From the NCBI GenBank assembly GCA_029858965.1, contig JAOUDZ010000019.1, positions 1 through 63,848 on the forward strand: a stretch of DNA of 63,848 nt, in the 5' to 3' direction. This DNA comes from Cyclobacteriaceae bacterium. Lineage in GTDB: Bacteria; Bacteroidota; Bacteroidia; Cytophagales; Cyclobacteriaceae. Below are positions 24,301-33,146 of the stretch, piece by piece (the first letter of the stretch is position 1; every line of letters starts with the position of its first letter). The notes beneath the pieces were generated by a model. It worked only from the letters and a program-made list of their open reading frames with translations, ran no database searches and had not been told where the DNA came from. A program made the position numbers and the translations under genes.

Positions 24301-26325
24301 GTGAAAACAAAGTACTGTGTTTTACTAATCCTCCTTTCATTTGCATCTGGCTACACGCACGCCCAGGGCAAAATAGATAGTCTGGAGAACTTATTGAAAG
24401 AAGAATTGCCTGATACATCGCGCATAAGAATTCTGATAGCCCTATCATCCTTAAGCCATTATTCCGACTTCACCCGCAGCCAGGAGTATACAGATGAAGC
24501 ATTGGCCCTGGCTGAAAAACTGGATGATCCGGTTATGAAAGTTGCAGCCTATCAAAGGAAATCGTTTCTACTGACCAGTAATGGTAATTACACAGGGTCC
24601 CTCAAATATGATAATCTTTGTCTCGAAAATGATCTCCTGCTAAAAGATAGTCTTCATATCGCCAGAGACTACAACGATATTGGAGATGACTATTATAATC
24701 TGGGCGAATATGACGATGCCTTTTTCAATTTTACGCAATCGTATCGTATCGCCAGCGCCGTGCATGACACAATCCGCATGCTCATCGCCTATCACAACGT
24801 TGGAAGGGTCTTTAAGGAGCTCGGACAGTACGATCAGGCATTGGATCACCTGAACCTTGCCAAAAAAATGAGCATTCAACAAAAAGATGAGGAGGGCATT
24901 CCCTACGCCTACGATGAAATCGGCGATGTTCAACTCCGGAAGCATGAATATGATTCCGCGCTTAAAACATTGGCCTTGGCATTGAAATTTGCCCGCAAAC
25001 TGGATGTAAGGATACTGCAGCCCAAAATTCATTCAAAGCTGGCTACGGTCTATCTCCGCAAAGGAGACGTTGAAAGAGCACGTGCCTATTATGATTCTGC
25101 TTATGCGCTCAGCAATTTGACAAATGATCGTTTTGCGGTTGCAGAAGTGGAACTCGGGCGAGGAATTCTTTACACAAATGAGGGCCAGTACGATGAGGCC
25201 CTCAATAAAATTGAAGGTAGCCTGACCGTTGCTAAAGAATTAAATGCGCGGGTACTTGAAATCAAATGCTTTAACCAATTATCTCTGCTCTGGGAAATGA
25301 AAGGAGACTTCAAGAAAGCATTGCTGTACTACAAGGAGTATAAGCAACTAGAAGACTCCCTGTTTAGCCAGGAAATGCAGGGCAAGCTACTCCGCGATCA
25401 GTTGCGTTTTGAGACCGAGTCTCGTGATTCCAGGATTGCATTTTTAAGTGAATTGCAAAACATGCAACGGGGTGAGCTGAAGAAACAGGAGTTTGTTAGA
25501 AATATTTTAGTAGTTGTTATGGCGCTCAGTGTCATATTGCTCTTAACAGTCTATCGCAGTGGAAGGAGGAGGCGCCAAATCAATATGTTGCTTTTGCAAC
25601 ATCAGGAAGAGATGGAAAAACGGAGTGAGGAACTTGAACGACTCAACCAGGTGAAGGACAAATTCTTTTCAATCATTTCGCACGATCTCCGTTCACCCAT
25701 TAACGCATTATCGGGACTGTTGGACCTATTGGATAAAGGCGCAGTGAGCGAAGAAGAATTACCCAAACATGTGAAAGAACTTAAGGCCCGGTTTAACCAC
25801 ACCCGAACGCTGCTCAACAATCTACTGGATTGGACACTGCTTCAAATGGACAAATTGAATCTTCAGGCATCCAAAATTGATATCCGTAGTATTGTGGAAG
25901 AGAACATTCAATTACTAAGTTCCGTACAAGTAAAGGACGTTAAGCTGACGAACGAAGTCCCTCAGAATGCCATCGGGTTCGCTGACTCCAACACCATAAA
26001 TCTCGTTATTAGAAACCTGATGACAAATGCTATTAAATTCACGAATGACGGGGGACAAGTAATTGTCAATGCCAAGGATAACGGCGATGAGTGGCTTATC
26101 AGCGTAACGGACAACGGTGTCGGCATTAACCCAGAGGTTTTGGCAATGTTATTCGATAAGACCGCCCCATACACCACCCGAGGAACGGCTAATGAAAAAG
26201 GAACCGGATTAGGATTAATTCTTTGCAAAGAATTCATCGAAAAGAATGGTGGAAAAATTTGGGTAGAAAGCGAAGTGGACAAAGGCAGTAGCTTCCATTT
26301 TACTTTGCCAAAAGCCAAGCCTTAA
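24301..26325 (+). CDS. TPR-containing sensor histidine kinase inside the nuo cluster
   Basis: A 674-residue membrane kinase with a GTG start at 24301. A signal peptide (residues 1-22) is followed by about seven tetratricopeptide repeats predicted to be periplasmic (about 30-360), and a single membrane helix (about 400-418, NILVVVMALSVILLLTVY). A coiled coil (425-452) leads to the HisKA domain with His461 in FFSIISHDLRSPINAL and an HATPase domain with the N box RNLMTNAIKF (571-580), G1 box DNGVGI and G2 box GTGLGL. All kinase motifs are intact, but it lacks a receiver domain. It sits 4 bp after nuoH and 128 bp before nuoI, so it is probably co-transcribed with nuoH. A role in sensing respiratory state is inferred from location only. 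Confidence 0.9.
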   Translation: MKTKYCVLLILLSFASGYTHAQGKIDSLENLLKEELPDTSRIRILIALSSLSHYSDFTRSQEYTDEALALAEKLDDPVMKVAAYQRKSFLLTSNGNYTGSLKYDNLCLENDLLLKDSLHIARDYNDIGDDYYNLGEYDDAFFNFTQSYRIASAVHDTIRMLIAYHNVGRVFKELGQYDQALDHLNLAKKMSIQQKDEEGIPYAYDEIGDVQLRKHEYDSALKTLALALKFARKLDVRILQPKIHSKLATVYLRKGDVERARAYYDSAYALSNLTNDRFAVAEVELGRGILYTNEGQYDEALNKIEGSLTVAKELNARVLEIKCFNQLSLLWEMKGDFKKALLYYKEYKQLEDSLFSQEMQGKLLRDQLRFETESRDSRIAFLSELQNMQRGELKKQEFVRNILVVVMALSVILLLTVYRSGRRRRQINMLLLQHQEEMEKRSEELERLNQVKDKFFSIISHDLRSPINALSGLLDLLDKGAVSEEELPKHVKELKARFNHTRTLLNNLLDWTLLQMDKLNLQASKIDIRSIVEENIQLLSSVQVKDVKLTNEVPQNAIGFADSNTINLVIRNLMTNAIKFTNDGGQVIVNAKDNGDEWLISVTDNGVGINPEVLAMLFDKTAPYTTRGTANEKGTGLGLILCKEFIEKNGGKIWVESEVDKGSSFHFTLPKAKP

Positions 26326-26435
26326 TGAAAATTGGCATTTGGCCTCAACAAGTTGCCTTTGCAGCCCAGTATCGCTATTTTCTCATCTCAGGGCGAATAA
26401 TCCAGCTGAAATAGTACCTAACCTCCTTTTCCTTC

Positions 26436-26443
26436 TATTTTTG
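26436..26443 (+). promoter_or_regulatory. Putative -7 box (TATTTTTG) upstream of nuoI
   Basis: A perfect TAnnTTTG match 10 bp before the nuoI ATG, inside the 128-bp gap after the kinase gene. It would give a very short leader. No clear TTG element lies 17-23 bp upstream, so this is only suggestive of separate transcription of nuoI-N. Confidence 0.3.
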
Positions 26444-26453
26444 TTATCTGAAA

Positions 26454-27131
26454 ATGTCCGGCAACACAATATATTGGCATAACATCAAAAGCTCAATTTA
26501 CGCCATCTATCGCGGAATGAGGTTAACGCTCGTTCACCTGATTCATGCCAGGAAAAATCAAAAAATCTCGTCTATTTCAGCAAGCGATTATTTTGATCAG
26601 CGAGAAGGTATTGCTACCATCCAATACCCCCATGTGATGCTACCGGTTCCGGATACGGGCAGATACAGGCTCCACAATGAAATTGATGATTGTATTGTGT
26701 GCGACAAGTGCGCTAAAGTTTGTCCTGTCGATTGTATTGATATTGAGCCCATCAGGGCAGTAGAAGAATTCGGTAAGACTTCAGATGGAACGCCAAAACG
26801 TATCTATGCAGCCAAATTCGATATCGATATGGGAAAATGCTGCTTCTGCGGACTTTGTACTACCGTATGCCCTACTGAATGTTTAACGATGACCAAGGTA
26901 TATGACTTTAGCGTGACGGATATCAGAGCGCATAACTTCGAATTTGGTGAAATGAGCAGCGACGAAATTGAAGAAAAAAAAGAACTGTTTGATGTGTATC
27001 AAAAAAACAAGGCCACTGCAGCTGCTCAAAGTTCATCCACCGAAGAAAGCAAAGTAACCCCAAATCAGCCAACACCAGCCAAACCTGTCTTCAGACCAAG
27101 AATAAAACCCCCCAGCCCGCCAACATCATGA
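26454..27131 (+). CDS. nuoI: NADH-quinone oxidoreductase subunit I
   Basis: The ferredoxin-like subunit of complex I carrying clusters N6a and N6b. It has 225 residues. Two [4Fe-4S] motifs are complete: CIVCDKCAKVCPVDCIDI and CCFCGLCTTVCPTECL. The C-terminal tail (about 180-225) is a low-complexity Pro/Thr/Ser-rich extension beyond the family core. It overlaps nuoJ by 4 bp (ATGA). Confidence 0.94.
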   Translation: MSGNTIYWHNIKSSIYAIYRGMRLTLVHLIHARKNQKISSISASDYFDQREGIATIQYPHVMLPVPDTGRYRLHNEIDDCIVCDKCAKVCPVDCIDIEPIRAVEEFGKTSDGTPKRIYAAKFDIDMGKCCFCGLCTTVCPTECLTMTKVYDFSVTDIRAHNFEFGEMSSDEIEEKKELFDVYQKNKATAAAQSSSTEESKVTPNQPTPAKPVFRPRIKPPSPPTS

Positions 27132-27634
27132 ACATAGCATCATTCATGTTCTATTTTTTTGAATTTGCAGCAGCATCTTCCGCTTTCGCGTTGATCTTCA
27201 TCCGTAATGTATTTTATGGTGCGCTCCTTTTGATAATCTGCTTACTTGCATTAGCCGGTATTTATGTGTTGGCCTTTGCAGAATTTATTGCTGTAGCGCA
27301 GATACTCGTCTATGCAGGCGGTATTTTGGTGGTAATTATTTTTGGTATCATGTTAACGACCAAGATATCAGGGAAACCCCTGGTAGTAGAACATATGTAC
27401 GAACTTTCTGGTACGTTGGCAGGCCTTTCTTTGCTTGCCCTGCTCATCTATGTTATCTCCAGAGAAACTTCATTTGCTGAGCGTGCCGTATACCAACAGC
27501 AATATGATAGCGTAAATAGAATTGGCATTGACCTCATGAGTGAATTTGTAATGCCCTTTGAAATAGGAGGCATATTGCTACTCATAGCCCTGATTGGAGC
27601 AGCGGTCACCGCCTCAACAATAAAATCAAAATGA
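27128..27634 (+). CDS. nuoJ: NADH-quinone oxidoreductase subunit J
   Basis: A complex I membrane subunit of 168 residues with five predicted helices. The conserved third-helix region FAEFIAVAQILVYAGGILVVIIFGIML is clear. The start ATG overlaps the nuoI stop (ATGA), indicating translational coupling, and nuoK begins 7 bp after its stop. Confidence 0.93.
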   Translation: MNIASFMFYFFEFAAASSAFALIFIRNVFYGALLLIICLLALAGIYVLAFAEFIAVAQILVYAGGILVVIIFGIMLTTKISGKPLVVEHMYELSGTLAGLSLLALLIYVISRETSFAERAVYQQQYDSVNRIGIDLMSEFVMPFEIGGILLLIALIGAAVTASTIKSK

Positions 27635-27641
27635 AGAAAAG

Positions 27642-27947
27642 ATGTTTCCGATAGCGCATTTCTTATATCTTGGGGCATTTCTCTTTTCTGCCGGATTGGT
27701 CATCGTTATTGTCAAGAAAAATATGATCATGGTGCTGTTGGGTATTGAGCTTATGTTGAATGCATCAAATTTGAATTTAGTGACTTTCAATCAACTATAC
27801 CCCGATTCCATTCAAGGGCAGATGTTTGCGCTGTTTGTAATTATCGTTGCAGTTTCCGAAGCCGCCGTCGGACTGGCTATTGTGATTAAAGTGTATCATT
27901 ACTATCAGACTTCTGTACCCGACGAGATCAACGAACTAAAGGACTAA
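27642..27947 (+). CDS. nuoK: NADH-quinone oxidoreductase subunit K
   Basis: A 101-residue complex I subunit with three helices, the standard length. It has the conserved buried glutamates used in proton transfer, in GIELMLNASNLNLV and VSEAAVGLAIVI. It is followed by nuoL after 2 bp. Confidence 0.95.
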   Translation: MFPIAHFLYLGAFLFSAGLVIVIVKKNMIMVLLGIELMLNASNLNLVTFNQLYPDSIQGQMFALFVIIVAVSEAAVGLAIVIKVYHYYQTSVPDEINELKD

Positions 27948-27949
27948 AC

Positions 27950-29896
27950 TTGGCAGCCACTCCATCATACGACACAGCTGTATTCATGGCCTGCGCTTTT
28001 TCAGCCCTGTTTCTTCCTTTGTTTTCGTTTGCCGTATCGCTTCTTATTTCAGAAAAATATTCATGGTTGGTAACATTCACGTCTCCCTTTCTTCTTCTGC
28101 TTAGTACGCTGGCCGCCGGAGTTGTTCTTTATAGTACGTGGAACCAACAGCCATTCACCATGACCTGGAATTGGTTCACTGTCGCCGGATCTACTTTTGC
28201 TGTAGGTGTTTTTCTCAATAATATTTCGGCCTTGATGCTGCTCGTTGTTACCTTGATTTCTTTTCTTGTTAACTCCTATTCCGCCGGCTATATGGCAGGC
28301 GATCCTGACCTTAAGCGATACTTCGGTATGCTCGGCTTTTTTACTTTTTCAATGCTTGGTATTGTCATTGCCGATAATCTTCTTTTGGTTTTTGTCTTTT
28401 GGGAGCTGGTGGGTTTTTCTTCTTTTATGCTTATCGGACATTGGAAAGAAAAGTCAAAAGCCGCGGATGCTGCAAAACGAGCCTTCATATTCAATCGTGT
28501 GGGTGATGTTGGATTTCTTATCGGACTGATGATTCTATGGGCTCATGCGGAATCATTTAATCTTATCACGCTGAGTACTTCTTCCGAAGCCCTTTCCTGG
28601 AAAACGGCCGCTTCGCTATGTATTTTTTGTGGCGTAATCGGAAAATCGGCCCAATTTCCGTTGTTTTCCTGGCTACCAGATGCAATGGAAGGGCCTACGC
28701 CGGTATCTGCCCTCATCCACGCGGCTACCATGGTTGCTGCAGGTGTATTCTTATTGGCAAGGGTATATTTCCTTTTTACCCCCTTCGCGCTCGATTTTGT
28801 AGCGCTTACCGGTTGTATAACGGCACTGCTGGGCGCCTTCGCGGCCCTGGCACAAAACGATATCAAGAAGATACTGGCATATTCAACCATCTCTCAACTT
28901 GGCTTTATGGTCCTTGCCGCCGGAGCAGGCGCGCCGGAAGCGGCAATGCTACACCTGGTTACGCATGCATTCTTTAAAGCCTGTTTGTTTCTTGCTGCTG
29001 GTGCTGTGATTCATGCCCTTCACCAGGCGCAAAACCAATCGCACTTCCCGTTCGACGCTCAGGATATCCGACATCTTGGAGGACTGCGCAAAAAACTTCC
29101 CTTTACCTTCTTTGTTTTTATTGTAAGTGGCAGCGCATTATCAGGGTTGCCCTTTTTCTCTGGGTTTCTTTCGAAAGATGCAATACTAGCATCGCTCATG
29201 GTATGGAAAGGAACTGGTTTTTCCTGGCGATGGCTCATCTTTGGCAGTGCCTTTGTAGTTTCATTTACCACTGTTCTTTACACGTTCCGACTGATCTGGT
29301 CTGTATTTCAGGGTGAAGAAAAGTCGACAGCACATCTCTCCATAACAGAACCTCCACTCTCGATGCGCGTCCCAATGACCGTGCTTGCCATTGCATCGTT
29401 ATGGATAATTGTTTCACCAAACCCTTTTGATTTTTCAGGATGGATCTATGGTGGTTTGCGCTCCAACAGCGAGTATCTTCATATCAGTGCCATTTCCATC
29501 GCTTCGGCTTCGTGGGTGTTGCTTGCCTTGGCTTTCGCATACCTGATAAAAGGGAGGACCATTAGGTCCTCGATGTTGTTAAATGCTTTTTATGTAAATA
29601 GCATATATAAGATAGTAGTTGAAAGGCCTCTTTTCCAACTGGCAGAAATAACCGCACGCACAGATAAAAAGTTGATTGACGGAATTCTGCACACTGCTGC
29701 CTATGCCCAACTAATTATAGCAAATGTTGCAGGCTGGTTTGATCGCGCCATGATCGATGGTGTTGTGGATGACGCAGCCATTTTGGCAAAGGGGGTGGGC
29801 TCTTTTACCCGTTCTTTTCAGGGCGGGAAAATTCAACTTTATATTTTCTGGGCCATTTTTGCAGTTATTATTTTCATAATTTGGACACTGCTTTAA
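27950..29896 (+). CDS. nuoL: NADH-quinone oxidoreductase subunit L
   Basis: An antiporter-like proton-pumping subunit of complex I, 648 residues with about 15 or more helices. Conserved segments include FVFWELVGFSSFMLIGHW (helix 5 glutamate), WLPDAMEGPTPVSALIHAATMVAAGVFLLAR (the lysine/histidine region), DIKKILAYSTISQLGFM and HAFFKACLFLAAG. The C-terminal part should include the long lateral helix. The start is TTG at 27950, 2 bp after nuoK. Confidence 0.94.
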   Translation: MAATPSYDTAVFMACAFSALFLPLFSFAVSLLISEKYSWLVTFTSPFLLLLSTLAAGVVLYSTWNQQPFTMTWNWFTVAGSTFAVGVFLNNISALMLLVVTLISFLVNSYSAGYMAGDPDLKRYFGMLGFFTFSMLGIVIADNLLLVFVFWELVGFSSFMLIGHWKEKSKAADAAKRAFIFNRVGDVGFLIGLMILWAHAESFNLITLSTSSEALSWKTAASLCIFCGVIGKSAQFPLFSWLPDAMEGPTPVSALIHAATMVAAGVFLLARVYFLFTPFALDFVALTGCITALLGAFAALAQNDIKKILAYSTISQLGFMVLAAGAGAPEAAMLHLVTHAFFKACLFLAAGAVIHALHQAQNQSHFPFDAQDIRHLGGLRKKLPFTFFVFIVSGSALSGLPFFSGFLSKDAILASLMVWKGTGFSWRWLIFGSAFVVSFTTVLYTFRLIWSVFQGEEKSTAHLSITEPPLSMRVPMTVLAIASLWIIVSPNPFDFSGWIYGGLRSNSEYLHISAISIASASWVLLALAFAYLIKGRTIRSSMLLNAFYVNSIYKIVVERPLFQLAEITARTDKKLIDGILHTAAYAQLIIANVAGWFDRAMIDGVVDDAAILAKGVGSFTRSFQGGKIQLYIFWAIFAVIIFIIWTLL

Positions 29897-29931
29897 AAGA
29901 TGTGAACAGAAAGCCTAACGCGCAAACTTAA

Positions 29932-31545
29932 ATGCAGGAAATCCTACTATCACTCTTACTTTTTACACCCCTTCTCGCAGCTTTAGTTAGCCTGTTTTTT
30001 CCCGCAACGGCTATTCAACTATTTCGATACACAACCCTTGTCGCAAATATCGCACAAGCTTTTTTTCTCATACTGCTTTTGGGCTCTTATCAGAACTCCG
30101 CTGGTCTTCAGTTTGTGGAGCATCAACCATGGATTACAATGGATCTCGGATCCTGGGGTACGCTGAAAGCTGAATACTTTATCGGTATTGACGGTTTGAG
30201 CATGCCCCTTGTAGTTCTCTCCGTTTTCATCATGCTGATCGCAACAATATCCTCATGGACTATCCTCAAAAATGTTAAGGGTTATTTTATTCTGCTTCTT
30301 ATTCTCAATACCGCTATTATCGGAAGCTTCGTGGCCCTTGACTTCCTGTTGTTCTATCTTTTCTTCGAATTCATGCTATTGCCCATGTTCTTTTTGATAG
30401 CCCTGTGGGGCGGGCCAAGAAAAGAATACGCTTCGATCAAATTCTTTCTGTATACATTATTGGGTTCAATTCTCATTCTGATTGTAATGATTGGTTTGAA
30501 CCTCTCTGTGCATGATCCCAGCATCTCTGGCCAACTGGTGCATAGCTTCAACATCATACACATGAGTTCTCCAATCAATTTTATTTCATTTTCAATATTA
30601 GATCCACATAACGCCTGGCAGATTGGCCTCTACAATGCCCGGCAGTGGGCTTTCTTGCTGCTGTTCTTTGGCTTTGCCATCAAGTTGCCTATGGTTCCCT
30701 TTCACACCTGGCTACCCGATGCGCACGTAGAAGCCCCAACGCCCATTTCTGTTATTCTTGCTGCACTTTTACTGAAGGTTGGTGGCTATGGATTGGCCAG
30801 AATTGCTTTTCCGATCTTCCCGGATGCTACGATTTATTTCGGGGGCTTTATCGGAGTGATGGGTGTAATCTCTATTATTTATGGAGGGCTGAACGCATTA
30901 TCCAGCAAAGACTTGAAGCGGCTGATTGCATACTCTTCAATCTCGCACATGGGTTTTGTTTTGCTCGGCTTTGCCTCACTTACAGCGGAAGGCGTGGTGG
31001 GCTCAATCTATCAAATGTTCAGCCATGGTATAATTTCGGCCATGCTTTTCCTGTTAGCCGGTGTGCTGTATGATCGCACAAACAATCGGATGATTGCCAA
31101 TTATTCCGGTTTGTATAGCAAGATGCCATGGTATGCTGTCATGATCATTGTTGCTTTCTTTGCGTCCATGGGGCTTCCTGGATTTTCAGGTTTTATTGCT
31201 GAGATCATGGTCTTTCTTGGGGCATTTAAGTCCAATAGCGTCCAGGGTCCGTTGCATGAAAGCATAGCCATCACTGCAACACTGGGATTAGTCCTTGCGG
31301 CAGCATATTATTTATGGACATTGCAGCGTATGTTTTTTGGCCCCTTTAATCTAAAAGGAGATATTACCTCGGATCAGATGTTTGATTTAAACAAGCGCGA
31401 GTTTATCATGCTGATTCCATTGGCTGCTGCAGCGCTATTCTTTGGCATATATCCCCAACCTATGATTGCCATCATTGATCCCTTTGCAAAACACTTTGCC
31501 GAATTTGTAATAGGTGCTGGAAAGAGTTTAACGCTAAATCCATAA
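29932..31545 (+). CDS. nuoM: NADH-quinone oxidoreductase subunit M
   Basis: An antiporter-like proton-pumping subunit of complex I, 537 residues. Key segments are YLFFEFMLLPMFFLIALWGG, LPMVPFHTWLPDAHVEAPTPISVILAALLLKVGGYGLAR, DLKRLIAYSSISHMGFVLLG and MFSHGIISAMLFLLAG. ATG start at 29932, 35 bp after nuoL. The last few residues are followed 5 bp later by the GTG of nuoN. Confidence 0.95.
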   Translation: MQEILLSLLLFTPLLAALVSLFFPATAIQLFRYTTLVANIAQAFFLILLLGSYQNSAGLQFVEHQPWITMDLGSWGTLKAEYFIGIDGLSMPLVVLSVFIMLIATISSWTILKNVKGYFILLLILNTAIIGSFVALDFLLFYLFFEFMLLPMFFLIALWGGPRKEYASIKFFLYTLLGSILILIVMIGLNLSVHDPSISGQLVHSFNIIHMSSPINFISFSILDPHNAWQIGLYNARQWAFLLLFFGFAIKLPMVPFHTWLPDAHVEAPTPISVILAALLLKVGGYGLARIAFPIFPDATIYFGGFIGVMGVISIIYGGLNALSSKDLKRLIAYSSISHMGFVLLGFASLTAEGVVGSIYQMFSHGIISAMLFLLAGVLYDRTNNRMIANYSGLYSKMPWYAVMIIVAFFASMGLPGFSGFIAEIMVFLGAFKSNSVQGPLHESIAITATLGLVLAAAYYLWTLQRMFFGPFNLKGDITSDQMFDLNKREFIMLIPLAAAALFFGIYPQPMIAIIDPFAKHFAEFVIGAGKSLTLNP

Positions 31546-31550
31546 CGCCT

Positions 31551-33032
31551 GTGGCCGACCTGAAGGATAAATTGGAGTTGATCGGAATGAGCCTCTCATT
31601 TTTTGTCCCGGAACTGGTCCTCATAGTCGGTATTATATTATTGATCGGCATAGGGCTGCGCAAGAAGCAATACCCACCATTGCTAACGTTTCTCAGCCTG
31701 CTACTTTTTTCGTTTTCCTTTTTATGCTATGTCTTTACCTGGCGCATTTACGTTACCCCCCAGAAAATTTTCAATGGTTTTTTGAGAAGTGATGATTTCT
31801 CGGCATTTCTAAAGATGTTATTTGATGTTGCCGGGATTCTTACCGTCCTGATGACCTGGAGAAAGCAGAAGGAACAGCGCTATCTTCCTGAGTATTATGC
31901 ATTGCTGTTTGCGATTGTCTTAGGCGCTCACCTCCTTGTGATGAGCATGAACCTGATCATGGTTTTTATTTCCCTGGAATTGATTTCAATTAGCGCCTAC
32001 GTACTAACCGGATTCTCCTTTTCAAAAAAAGGGGCCGAAGGCAGCATGAAATATTTTCTTTTCGGATCAGTAGCGTCGGCAGTCATGCTGTATGGGTTCT
32101 CTATGCTGTACGGATTAACCGGGACACTTGATTTTTCTTCTGCTGAATTTATTGATCATCTTTTGGGCAAAAATTCTACCCTGTTTTTCATTGCGGCATT
32201 GATGGCCCTTGCTGGATTCCTGTACAAGATTGCTGCTGCTCCGCTGCATCTCTGGGCGCCGGATGTGTACGAAGCCGCACCAATGCCTATTGTTGCCTTT
32301 TTCTCTGTGGTGCCGAAACTTGCCGGTATCGGCGTGCTGACAAAGTTTATACTTGCGATAAATATTTTTGGTCAATCTGCATTTGACTGGCAATTCATCA
32401 TTTCGCTGGTTTCAATTCTTTCCCTAACTGTGGGTAACTTCTCAGCCCTGCTGCAAAAAAATCCAAAACGACTTATGGCGTATTCCTCCATTGCGCAGTC
32501 AGGTTTTCTGCTGGCAGGGGTTGCAGCGTTTCTGCCTCAAGGCGTTCACTTCATGCTTTTCTATGCCACCGTTTACATGTTCGTGAATTTTCTGGTGTTC
32601 GTTTACCTGCAGTATTTTGAATCCTATGGGTTTAGTTCATTGGAATCATTTTCCGGAGCCGGTAGAACACATGTTTGGCCCTCCATACTTATATTAATTG
32701 GATTCGTTTCCTTAACAGGGCTCCCGCCCACTGCCGGATTCACAGCAAAATTTTTCGTTTTCAGCTCGCTCTGGGAAGCGTATCACCTGTCAGGCAAAAA
32801 CATTCTACTGTGGCTTCTAATTTTCGGCCTGTTAAATACCGTTGTTTCACTCTTTTATTACCTGCGAATTCCTTACTATACCTTCATAAAAGAGGCCGAA
32901 TCTGGCACAAAGACAAATTTTCTTGCTTTTGAAAATCTTCTAGGGTTTGTTTTAGTTTTATTGGTATTCGTTTTATTCTTCTACCCGGGGTTGTTGATGG
33001 GATGGATTAATAAAATTAACTTTGTACTGTGA
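31551..33032 (+). CDS. nuoN: NADH-quinone oxidoreductase subunit N
   Basis: The third antiporter-like proton-pumping subunit of complex I, 493 residues. It shows FISLELISISAYVLTGF, MKYFLFGSVASAVMLYG, APLHLWAPDVYEAAPMPIVAFFSVVPK, NPKRLMAYSSIAQSGFLLAG and FVSLTGLPPTAGFTAKFFVF. The start is GTG at 31551. It is the last gene of the complex I cluster; an intergenic region of 114 bp follows before the PurF-like gene. Confidence 0.94.
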   Translation: MADLKDKLELIGMSLSFFVPELVLIVGIILLIGIGLRKKQYPPLLTFLSLLLFSFSFLCYVFTWRIYVTPQKIFNGFLRSDDFSAFLKMLFDVAGILTVLMTWRKQKEQRYLPEYYALLFAIVLGAHLLVMSMNLIMVFISLELISISAYVLTGFSFSKKGAEGSMKYFLFGSVASAVMLYGFSMLYGLTGTLDFSSAEFIDHLLGKNSTLFFIAALMALAGFLYKIAAAPLHLWAPDVYEAAPMPIVAFFSVVPKLAGIGVLTKFILAINIFGQSAFDWQFIISLVSILSLTVGNFSALLQKNPKRLMAYSSIAQSGFLLAGVAAFLPQGVHFMLFYATVYMFVNFLVFVYLQYFESYGFSSLESFSGAGRTHVWPSILILIGFVSLTGLPPTAGFTAKFFVFSSLWEAYHLSGKNILLWLLIFGLLNTVVSLFYYLRIPYYTFIKEAESGTKTNFLAFENLLGFVLVLLVFVLFFYPGLLMGWINKINFVL

Positions 33033-33146
33033 ATTCGTTAGCCATCAGCCGTTGTCCCGATAATAGTGAGACAAATGCGGTTTAGTCTTGCTATTTTCTG
33101 CCAGAGGATAACCTTAGAATGAACTGAGATTAATACAAACAAGCCG

